Assembly: GCA_938036845.1 (NCBI GenBank)
Contig: CALHWA010000122.1
Span: forward strand, 1-5,914
DNA from: an uncultured Candidatus Saccharibacteria bacterium
GTDB taxonomy: Bacteria; Patescibacteriota; Saccharimonadia; Saccharimonadales; Saccharimonadaceae
DNA: 5,914 nucleotides
Reading direction: 5' to 3'
The first letter of the stretch is position 1. Every line of letters begins with the position of its first letter. The position numbers were made by a program, and so were the translations under genes. This document shows, piece by piece, positions 1-4,781 of this stretch. The notes beneath the pieces were generated by a model that was not told where the DNA came from, searched no databases, and saw nothing but the letters and a program-made list of their open reading frames with translations.

Positions 1-320
1 GTATACACCAAGCGAGACTCCAGCCCAGCATAGGCACCACTCCCCTGCAGCATAAGCTCCACCCGGTCGCTGGTGTGCTCCATCACCTGCCACTGGCTGG
101 TGCGGCCAAAGCCATGCTGCGCCAAGCCACTCGCTCCGCCCGGGCCGAAGTTGGGCAGGCAAACGTGGCAGCCACCGCGCGTTTTGCGCTCGCCATCAGA
201 GGTCGTGAGCTGCTGCAGTGGGTAGAATACATCCCCATGCTCGTCAGCCAGGCTAGTGATATACGCGCCGCTTGTCGTGATAGTTGCGGTGGTTGTGCCA
301 GTGTGTAGCGTGATGTTCAT
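1..320 (-). CDS. Aldose 1-epimerase / hexose-6-phosphate epimerase-like protein, N-terminal part
   Basis: The gene is cut by the left window edge; 106 residues from the start are visible. The family interconverts alpha and beta anomers of sugars or sugar phosphates in the cytoplasm. The recognisable block is GGCHVCLPNFGP (residues 49-60) followed by QHGFGR (68-73), which matches the GG-x-PVCFPQFGP...QHGFAR signature of the galactose mutarotase superfamily, especially YeaD-like glucose-6-phosphate 1-epimerases. The early beta-strand pattern (TATITTSGAYITSL, then DVFYP) also fits. The catalytic Glu and second His lie beyond the window, so activity and substrate cannot be judged. The ATG at 320 is preceded by GAGG with a 7-base spacer, which supports this start. 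It lies 35 bases downstream of truB with no terminator between, so it is probably co-transcribed with truB. Sugar versus sugar-phosphate specificity is open. Confidence 0.78.
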   Translation of the reverse strand, partial: MNITLHTGTTTATITTSGAYITSLADEHGDVFYPLQQLTTSDGERKTRGGCHVCLPNFGPGGASGLAQHGFGRTSQWQVMEHTSDRVELMLQGSGAYAGLESRLVY

Positions 321-355
321 CGGTATTCCTCGCTTCTTTATTTTATTGTGTATGG

Positions 356-1060
356 CTAATCAACAATCCCAAAATCCTGCAGCCGCTGCGCCTCTACTAC
401 TGACCAATCGGCAATCGCCGTACGCCGCAGCGCCGCGCAGTACGCCCCCGTGCCAAGCTGCGTGCCAATATCTACCGCCAGGCTGCGGATGTATGTGCCA
501 CTGCTCACCCGCGTGCGAATGACGAGCCGCGGATACTGATACTCCAGCATCTCTAGTGAGTGGATCGTAATGGTGCGCTCTGGCAACTCCACCTCTTTAC
601 CATCGCGCGCGAGCTTATAGGCCCGCTGGCCATTAATTTTGATGGCACTAAAGATTGGTGGCCGCTGGCGAATCTCACCAATGAAGTGCTGCAGCACCTT
701 ATCAATCTGCTGACGTGATGGCGGTGTGATAGGATCCTTAGTATCTTCCGGCAGATAAGGAGCAATCTCCCCTTCTGGGTCGCCCGTGGTGCTGGTTTGG
801 CCCAGGATGATCGTCGCTTCGTACGTCTTATCGAGCTTAGTGTAGCGCATGGCATTGCGGCACTCCGTGCCCGTCACCAGCAGCAAAAGGCCCGTTGCAA
901 AGGGGTCGAGTGTACCACAGTGCCCCACCTTCACCTTCTTGCCAGCCTGCTGGCTCAGCACCCGCCGCACCCGCGCCACCACCCCAAAGCTCGTCATACC
1001 AGCTGGCTTGTCGATATGGAGAATGCGGTTATATGATGAATCGGATGTTTGGTGCGTCAT
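356..1060 (-). CDS. truB: tRNA pseudouridine(55) synthase TruB
   Basis: It converts U55 of the tRNA T-loop to pseudouridine. The protein has 234 residues. Visible motifs are LHIDKPAGMTSF (14-25), the catalytic block GHCGTLDPFATGLL with nucleophile Asp52, the conserved Tyr80 in KTYEATIILG, the acidic GDPEGE (93-98), and GTYIRSLAVDIG (188-199) with conserved Arg192, followed by LRRTAI. It is short against E. coli TruB (314 residues): it ends soon after the catalytic core and lacks the C-terminal PUA-type RNA-binding domain. The ATG at 1060 gives the standard N-terminus. There is no Shine-Dalgarno upstream; instead a TATACT -10 box sits 6 bases before the ATG, so the message is probably leaderless. 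The upstream gene is closed off by a terminator, and the epimerase-like gene follows after 35 bases. The identification is secure from the motifs. Confidence 0.96.
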   Translation of the reverse strand: MTHQTSDSSYNRILHIDKPAGMTSFGVVARVRRVLSQQAGKKVKVGHCGTLDPFATGLLLLVTGTECRNAMRYTKLDKTYEATIILGQTSTTGDPEGEIAPYLPEDTKDPITPPSRQQIDKVLQHFIGEIRQRPPIFSAIKINGQRAYKLARDGKEVELPERTITIHSLEMLEYQYPRLVIRTRVSSGTYIRSLAVDIGTQLGTGAYCAALRRTAIADWSVVEAQRLQDFGIVD

Positions 1061-1066
1061 GTGGTT

Positions 1067-1075
1067 AGTATAGCA
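1067..1075 (-). promoter_or_regulatory. Extended -10 promoter for truB, leaderless start
   Basis: On the minus strand this reads TGCTATACT: a TG extended motif one base from a TATACT -10 hexamer (1067-1072). Six bases separate the hexamer from the truB ATG, so a start point 7 bases downstream would fall on the A of the ATG. No convincing -35 is visible at 17 bases, as expected for extended -10 promoters. The same 9-mer recurs at 2787-2795. Confidence 0.55.
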
Positions 1076-1084
1076 TGATGGAAC

Positions 1085-1109
1085 AAAAAACCAGCCGTGG
1101 TGGCTGGTT
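1085..1109 (-). terminator. Rho-independent terminator of the DHH-like gene
   Basis: On the minus strand AACCAGCC pairs with GGCTGGTT (8 bp; 1102-1109 with 1089-1096) around a 5-base loop. A T run follows, continuing the 3' arm to 1085. It sits 35 bases after the stop codon of the DHH-like gene and just before the truB promoter, so truB is likely transcribed independently. Confidence 0.82.
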
Positions 1110-1143
1110 CTCTGGGTGTTTTTATATTGCTAGAGTGATAACC

Positions 1144-2688
1144 CTACTTCTCCGGTACGTGGAATTGCGATGGGTTGGCTTGGTCTTTCTTGGCCTTAGC
1201 CTCAGACTGAAGCGCAGCATCGAGCTGGGCCATGGGGTTATCGGCATCAGGGCCAGGCAGCGGTGGCACGCCTGGTGGTAATGGTGGCAAGCTAGAGAAA
1301 TCTGGCATTGGTGGCAGTGGCGGCAGAGCAGGCCCTTCGGCATCATCAGCTGGCGCGGCACGGTGCTTGGCGTCGAGGTCGGCCAGGGTTTCTTTGCCCG
1401 TTGGCGGTGGAAGGATGTCGTCGTTGTGAGCCATCGGCACACGCGGCATGTCATTCACATTGGGGACGGTTGGCTCGTGATCAAGTGCTGCTGTGGCGGC
1501 ATTGAGCGGCGCTTGGTTACCTGGTGTGTCATCGCTGTCGAGGTAGCGCCCACCCTTGTGCGAGAGGATGGTCTTGTTACGGCCATTCTCTCTCTCGCGG
1601 CGCTTGTCATCGGCCGCTTGCTTGGTAGTAGCATTAAGCGTGCCACCTAGGCTTGGCTCATTAAGCGGTGTCTCGATGGGCTGACGCCACGGCTCGGCGC
1701 TGCTATTGCGCCCTGATGAGCGGCGCGGGGCTGGTGCGGGCTCGGGCTGTGGATTATTCTTGGCCAATTGCTGGGCTAGCTCAGCTTCGTCGGCGTCGGT
1801 CTGGCTTAACTTTTTTTTTCCAGCCTCAGCGTTGTGTGAGATGACGAGTGACTTATCTTTGTTATTTGCCTGAGCAGGCTTCTTGCTGGCAGGCTTGGCA
1901 GGCATTGGACCTGCAGCAAGCTGCTTGGCCTCGGCGAGCTTGGCCGCAATCAGCTGCTGGTCACCGCCAGCACTCATCAGTTGTGCGGCGAGGGTCATAA
2001 CGCGCGAGGTAGTCTTTTCGTTGCTAAAGCGCTCGGTGGCCGCTACAATGCCGGTCAAAAAGGCCGTGGCAATATGCTTGTCGAGGAGCGGCTGCTCATC
2101 ATCTGTATTATCAAAGCCCTGAGCGAGGCTCGCCGCGAGCTCACTATAGCTGCTGGCCTGAGGATCCGTCCAGACGATATTGCCCAGCGTACCTGGCGCA
2201 TCGATGTGCAGCGCTGCCACTGGCGACTCGCGCAGGATGCGGCCATGCCCTTTGAGCGCTGGGTCGAGGTCATCCTCGCTGCGCACACCGATCGTCACAA
2301 CGAACTGCACATTGTAGTCGCCCTGGCTAAATTCCAAATCACTCTGGCTAATCGTTGCGCGGTATGGCGTGATGAAAATCTTAACGAGGTCGCCATCGAG
2401 CTTGTAGCGCAAATGGTCGGCCTTTTCCTTATCAAGGGCAATGATGAAATCTCGCAGACTATCCACCGTGCTCTCAAAGGTACGCTCTGGCTCAAGGAAG
2501 CCCACTGCCGTTGGCACGTCCCCACTAAAGACGGCTGTGGCGTGCTTGTCGAGCTTGTTGAGCAAAAGCGTCAACCCCAGTGCCGCACTCAGCTCATCTA
2601 CCGTGGGGTGGGCATTGACTGCCACCAAAATATTATTACTCTCACCTAGTTTGTCGATGATTTGTTGCCGCACCTTTATCTCGTCCAT
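1144..2688 (-). CDS. Degenerate DHH-phosphoesterase-like protein with long Pro/Ala-rich tail
   Basis: The protein has 514 residues from the ATG at 2688. Residues 1-250 follow the NrnA/RecJ-type DHH fold: ILVAVNAHPTVDELSAALGL (20-39) lines up with the H-x-NPDGDALGSALAL block, and HIDAPGTLGNIVWTDPQASS (161-180) with the IDHHPTN...INWVDPEASS block. Catalytic residues are largely gone. The motif-I His and first Asp align with Asn25 and Thr29, the DHH triad reads Asp163-Ala-Pro, and the usual LD of motif II reads TI (132-133). It therefore looks like a non-catalytic relative; its role is unknown, perhaps nucleotide or protein binding. Residues from about 255 to the end are low-complexity, rich in Ala, Pro, Lys, Asp and Asn, with a proline-rich block (PPLPPMP, LPPLPPGVPPLPG) near the C-terminus. 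An in-frame TTG at 2712 would add 8 residues. I prefer the ATG because AGGAG lies just upstream and the TTG falls almost on the predicted start point. The gene has its own terminator. Annotation pipelines may call it a DHH family phosphoesterase. Confidence 0.8.
   Translation of the reverse strand: MDEIKVRQQIIDKLGESNNILVAVNAHPTVDELSAALGLTLLLNKLDKHATAVFSGDVPTAVGFLEPERTFESTVDSLRDFIIALDKEKADHLRYKLDGDLVKIFITPYRATISQSDLEFSQGDYNVQFVVTIGVRSEDDLDPALKGHGRILRESPVAALHIDAPGTLGNIVWTDPQASSYSELAASLAQGFDNTDDEQPLLDKHIATAFLTGIVAATERFSNEKTTSRVMTLAAQLMSAGGDQQLIAAKLAEAKQLAAGPMPAKPASKKPAQANNKDKSLVISHNAEAGKKKLSQTDADEAELAQQLAKNNPQPEPAPAPRRSSGRNSSAEPWRQPIETPLNEPSLGGTLNATTKQAADDKRRERENGRNKTILSHKGGRYLDSDDTPGNQAPLNAATAALDHEPTVPNVNDMPRVPMAHNDDILPPPTGKETLADLDAKHRAAPADDAEGPALPPLPPMPDFSSLPPLPPGVPPLPGPDADNPMAQLDAALQSEAKAKKDQANPSQFHVPEK
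1811..1819. repeat. Nine-base A/T homopolymer inside the DHH-like gene
   Basis: The coding strand carries A9 in GGA AAA AAA AAG (Gly-Lys-Lys-Lys), near residue 290, past the folded domain and within the low-complexity tail. One extra A leads to a stop about 10 codons later; one fewer gives TAA almost at once. Either slip would yield the domain without most of its tail. Confidence 0.9.
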
Positions 2689-2690
2689 AG

Positions 2691-2695
2691 CTCCT
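2691..2695 (-). promoter_or_regulatory. Ribosome binding site deciding the DHH-like gene start
   Basis: AGGAG lies only 2 bases before the ATG at 2688 (or AGGA at 3 bases). The spacing is shorter than usual, but it is the best site near either candidate start, and the TTG at 2712 has only a GGAG equally close to it. Confidence 0.45.
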
Positions 2696-2722
2696 ACTTT
2701 TGCCTTACCCAAAACTCCATCT

Positions 2723-2752
2723 ATCCTACCATAAGTAATTTCGTTTCGTCAA
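2723..2752 (-). promoter_or_regulatory. Candidate promoter for the DHH-like gene
   Basis: TTGACG (2747-2752) is followed after 18 bases by TAGGAT (2723-2728), which is preceded by TGG, making an extended -10. The predicted start near 2716 gives a leader of about 28 bases to the ATG at 2688. The alternative TTG start at 2712 would lie only about 4 bases in. Confidence 0.5.
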
Positions 2753-2786
2753 TGGCAAGTCGCGATTAACAGAGGTAGCCATGCGA

Positions 2787-2795
2787 AGTATAGCA
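2787..2795 (-). promoter_or_regulatory. Second extended -10 element upstream of the DHH-like gene
   Basis: TGCTATACT, identical over 9 bases to the truB promoter element, lies immediately beyond the T tract of the rpsT terminator. A transcript from here would carry a leader of about 90 bases to the ATG at 2688. It may be an alternative to the TTGACG/TAGGAT promoter; the sequence does not decide between them. Confidence 0.4.
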
Positions 2796-2823
2796 AAGAA
2801 AAACACCTCTCTCGAGGTGTTTT
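2795..2823 (-). terminator. Rho-independent terminator of rpsT
   Basis: A perfect 10-bp stem, AAAACACCTC with GAGGTGTTTT (2800-2809 and 2814-2823), has a 4-base loop. On the minus strand the 3' arm runs into TTTTTCTTT. It begins 25 bases after the rpsT stop codon. The A/T flanks on both sides would let it work in either direction, though no plus-strand gene needs it. Confidence 0.9.
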
Positions 2824-2848
2824 GGTATATGCTCTCGCGCCTATTGCT

Positions 2849-3103
2849 TTACGCAAGTTTAACGCCAGCAGCCTTGGCAGCCTTGGCGAGCGATGCCTTG
2901 CGGCGGCTCGCGGTGTTTTTCTTGAGCAAACCCTTCTTAACGGCTTTATCAAGCTCGCTCTGGGCTTGGCTCAGGGCGGCGGCGCTTGGCTCAGCAGCGA
3001 AGGCCTTGGTGCTGGCCTTGATGGCGCGCTTGGTAGCAATGTTACGCTGGCGGCGAGTAGCCGTTTGCTTCATGCGTTTGACAGCTGATTTGATGATGGG
3101 CAT
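2849..3103 (-). CDS. rpsT: Small ribosomal subunit protein bS20
   Basis: This is an 84-residue, highly basic protein of the 30S subunit that binds the 5' domain of 16S rRNA and helps assembly. The start MPIIKSAVKRMKQTATRRQRN and the closing block LLKKNTASRRKASLAKAAK are diagnostic of the S20 family (typical P-x-IKSAKKR...N and I-x-KN-x-A-x-RKKSRL). The length is normal (E. coli S20 is 87). It is Lys/Arg/Ala rich and predicted to be almost wholly helical. The ATG at 3103 has AGAGG seven to eleven bases upstream. It is a single-gene transcription unit with a strong promoter (3155-3183) and a strong terminator (2795-2823). Its position near holA repeats an arrangement seen in many bacteria. Confidence 0.97.
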   Translation of the reverse strand: MPIIKSAVKRMKQTATRRQRNIATKRAIKASTKAFAAEPSAAALSQAQSELDKAVKKGLLKKNTASRRKASLAKAAKAAGVKLA

Positions 3104-3109
3104 TAATTT

Positions 3110-3114
3110 CCTCT
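3110..3114 (-). promoter_or_regulatory. rpsT ribosome binding site
   Basis: AGAGG is followed by a 6-base A/T spacer before the ATG at 3103. This is good spacing and fixes the rpsT start. Confidence 0.75.
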
Positions 3115-3116
3115 AT

Positions 3117-3151
3117 CGCTTGTTATTATGGGTTAGTACTACAATCAAGCG
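3117..3151 (-). repeat. Inverted repeat in the rpsT leader
   Basis: CGCTTG (3146-3151) and CAAGCG (3117-3122) are complementary and flank 23 bases. They span the leader from roughly the predicted transcription start to just before the Shine-Dalgarno. bS20 represses its own translation in E. coli, so a leader structure is plausible, but a 6-bp stem with a wide loop may be chance. Confidence 0.3.
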
Positions 3152-3154
3152 CTC

Positions 3155-3183
3155 ATTATAAGGCATGGCGCAGGATTTGTAAA
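3155..3183 (-). promoter_or_regulatory. Near-consensus sigma-70-type promoter of rpsT
   Basis: TTTACA (-35, 3178-3183) is followed by a 17-base spacer and a perfect TATAAT (-10, 3155-3160). The predicted start is near 3148, giving a leader of about 45 bases. It is the best promoter in the window, in keeping with the high output of a ribosomal protein gene. Confidence 0.85.
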
Positions 3184-3222
3184 GAGCCGGGCCACCACGG
3201 GGGCTACTGGCGCTCGCTCTTT
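3181..3222 (-). repeat. Inverted repeat at the end of the four-helix membrane gene, possible weak terminator
   Basis: AAAGAGC (3216-3222), in the last codons of the membrane gene, is complementary to GCTCTTT (3181-3187). The 28 bases between them are GC-rich and can partly fold (GCCA with TGGC). The T run is only three bases, so termination would be weak. The distal arm overlaps the -35 of rpsT. Confidence 0.35.
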
Positions 3223-3725
3223 TGCGGCCGCAGCAGCACATACCACAAGTAGAGCGAACCAGCGATAGTGAGCACGAGCCCAGACGTCCACGGTACAGGC
3301 CCATCAAGGAATGTGTTGTACGGCACACCGGTGTGGAGAATGTGGTGGAAGAGTGTATACTTCACCATGTCGGCAACAGGATAAGCAAGGATAGCGACGA
3401 TGGCAATCCCCTGCTTTCCTTTGCTCCGGATGGCTCGGGGACGAATCGCCGTGTAGGCAAGGTAGATGGCTTGGATAGCAAGATTAATACCGAAGACAAA
3501 CAAGATATTCGGCACCGTCATATCAGGTGCCAATCCGGTTGGCCGGCCGCCACTTGATGTAACAACCGTATGTGCACGCCACCCAATAAAGATATCGACA
3601 AACGCCTGGCAGGCCAGTGCAAGGCTCGCAATGAGCAGACATGCGCGTACGCCATACTGCCGCCCTGGCGAATGCTGCTGTGTGTGCACCATCTGAGTAG
3701 TAACTGTTGTCTGTACTGTAGCCAT
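3204..3725 (-). CDS. Four-helix integral membrane protein of unknown function
   Basis: I do not recognise the family. The 173-residue protein has four hydrophobic segments at about 28-49, 72-94, 106-129 and 146-166. Positive charge concentrates in the loop between helices 2 and 3 (RPRAIRSKGK, 95-104) and at the C-terminus (RPQKSERQ), which predicts both termini inside. The N-terminal 27 residues are polar, rich in Thr and Gln, with no signal peptide. Helix 1 carries an Asp (FVDIF) and helix 3 carries PVADMVKYTLFHHILH, with polar and His residues that might matter for function. The ATG at 3725 is chosen over the GTG two codons upstream because a perfect AAGGAGG sits 5 bases before it and overlaps the GTG. 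It has its own promoter (3766-3774), between holA and rpsT, with no evident functional tie to either. Confidence 0.8.
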   Translation of the reverse strand: MATVQTTVTTQMVHTQQHSPGRQYGVRACLLIASLALACQAFVDIFIGWRAHTVVTSSGGRPTGLAPDMTVPNILFVFGINLAIQAIYLAYTAIRPRAIRSKGKQGIAIVAILAYPVADMVKYTLFHHILHTGVPYNTFLDGPVPWTSGLVLTIAGSLYLWYVLLRPQKSERQ

Positions 3726-3730
3726 ATACA

Positions 3731-3737
3731 CCTCCTT
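3731..3737 (-). promoter_or_regulatory. Perfect Shine-Dalgarno deciding the membrane gene start
   Basis: AAGGAGG lies 5 bases before the ATG at 3725. It physically covers the alternative GTG codon at 3731, so the ATG is the real start. It is the strongest ribosome binding site in the window. Confidence 0.85.
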
Positions 3738-3765
3738 GGCATTGCAGTGGTGTTTGTATGGTGAT

Positions 3766-3774
3766 AGTATACCA
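3766..3774 (-). promoter_or_regulatory. Extended -10 promoter for the four-helix membrane gene
   Basis: TGGTATACT: TG plus one base plus a TATACT hexamer (3766-3771), the third copy of this element type in the window. No good -35 is seen at 17 bases. The predicted start near 3759 gives a leader of about 34 bases. Confidence 0.55.
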
Positions 3775-3801
3775 CGTTCTTATACACCAAGTGCTTTATC
3801 T

Positions 3802-3828
3802 GTCCAACGCTCACGCGTCTATCTGGAC
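3802..3828 (-). repeat. GNRA-capped hairpin downstream of holA
   Basis: GTCCA (3824-3828) and ACGC (3815-3818) pair with TGGAC (3802-3806) and GCGT (3807-3810), closing a GTGA tetraloop. A 5-base bulge (GATAG) lies on the 5' side. There is no T tract, so it is not a classical terminator, but it sits 8 bases past the holA stop and could stabilise or end that transcript. Confidence 0.5.
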
Positions 3829-3836
3829 CACTCCCA

Positions 3837-4778
3837 CTACCGCCCCGCCACCGCAAACAAGAAGCTCTCCACTGCATCCCACGGTGGTATGCCTGTTGTC
3901 TTCATGTCGGCATCAAGCTGGGCAGCCCGCTGGGTGAGAGTGCGAATGTCAGCTGGCGCGACCTGCCTGGTGAGCGGCTTGGTTTTTTTGACGACGTAGG
4001 GGTGGAGCGAGAGCTCGCGCGCAATCTCTGCCTCCCCTGCCTCGCCATAGCATGCAATCGCCGCCAGCTGAGTCCACTGCGCCCAGATGAGCGCCGCAGT
4101 TTGGTATGGATCATGACTCAGGCGCAGCTCATCTAAGGCAGCTCGCAAAGCTGGGCCTCGGCGCTCTACTGCGAGGGTTACAACATCAAAGACTGAGAAC
4201 TCACGGGCTGGTGGCAACACAGTGGCAATTGCATCATCGGTAATAGTGTCGAGCTGAGCCAACGCGTCGATGGCGTGTGCCAACTGCAGCTGGTCGATCG
4301 ACCCACCATAGCCCTTTTCGTCCGGCACCAGAGCTCGCTCCACCATACTGCGCACATGCGCTGAGCTCAGCGACACGCCGCGTCTATTAGCTAGCTGGCG
4401 CAGCCACCGCTCGGCGGCAGGGCGCTGGCGGTCGGTCAGTGGATCAGCAGCGATGATAGTCGCGGCTTTGTGCAGTGCTTTATACGTTTTAGTGCGCTTA
4501 TCGAGCCCTGGCTCTACCAGCACAAGCGTCGTCTCGTCAGGAATATCCTGTGCCCACTGGCCGAGCTGCTCCCAGAGGTCTGGACGCTCAGACAGGCGTC
4601 GCAGCACAATGAGCCGCTGCGCCGCAAAGAGCGACACACCGCGCACCAACTCAGCTAAGCCCGCGGCATCAAGCTGCTGAGTATCGACATGCTCTGCTGG
4701 CACTGGCGCGTGCTGAGTGATCTTCGCCAGCTCTTGCTCTGCTACGTAGCTATTCTTCCCCACGATGAGATAAAGCAT
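3837..4778 (-). CDS. holA: DNA polymerase III subunit delta
   Basis: This is the clamp-loader subunit that opens the beta sliding clamp. It has 313 residues, close to the usual 320-345. It shows the family's N-terminal pattern MLYLIVGKNSYVAEQEL, the SLFAAQRLIVLRRLSE strand-helix unit (49-64), and ETTLVLVEPGLDKRTKTYKAL (82-102). A middle domain follows, then FSVFDVVTLAV (194-204), DPYQTAALIWAQW (223-235), LHPYVVKKTKPL (258-269), and the closing helix DADMKTTGIPPWDAVESFLF (289-308), which matches the D-x-x-x-KTG...E-x-L end of HolA. As usual for delta, no Walker A P-loop is present. The ATG at 4778 follows the mutM stop by 3 bases. Its Shine-Dalgarno GGGGGAG lies in the bases directly before the mutM stop codon, so translation is probably coupled. 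It is the last gene of its unit. Confidence 0.93.
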   Translation of the reverse strand: MLYLIVGKNSYVAEQELAKITQHAPVPAEHVDTQQLDAAGLAELVRGVSLFAAQRLIVLRRLSERPDLWEQLGQWAQDIPDETTLVLVEPGLDKRTKTYKALHKAATIIAADPLTDRQRPAAERWLRQLANRRGVSLSSAHVRSMVERALVPDEKGYGGSIDQLQLAHAIDALAQLDTITDDAIATVLPPAREFSVFDVVTLAVERRGPALRAALDELRLSHDPYQTAALIWAQWTQLAAIACYGEAGEAEIARELSLHPYVVKKTKPLTRQVAPADIRTLTQRAAQLDADMKTTGIPPWDAVESFLFAVAGR

Positions 4779-4781
4779 CGG

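Noticed and set aside
1263..1335. Repeated GGTGGC-like units on the plus strand, looking like a tandem repeat
   Set aside because: They are explained by proline codons (CCA, CCG, CCT) on the coding strand in the proline-rich tail; the periodicity is irregular and is protein-driven.
1981..2649. A 222-codon open frame on the plus strand
   Set aside because: It lies wholly antisense to the folded domain of the DHH-like gene, has no Shine-Dalgarno or recognisable motif, and its composition reads like a reverse-complement shadow of a GC-rich gene.
2726..2782. An 18-codon minus-strand frame (starting MATSVNRD) before the DHH-like gene, a possible leader peptide
   Set aside because: It has no ribosome binding site. 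The nearest -10 box is only 4 bases before its ATG, so the codon would lie at or upstream of the predicted start point. No attenuator structure follows it.
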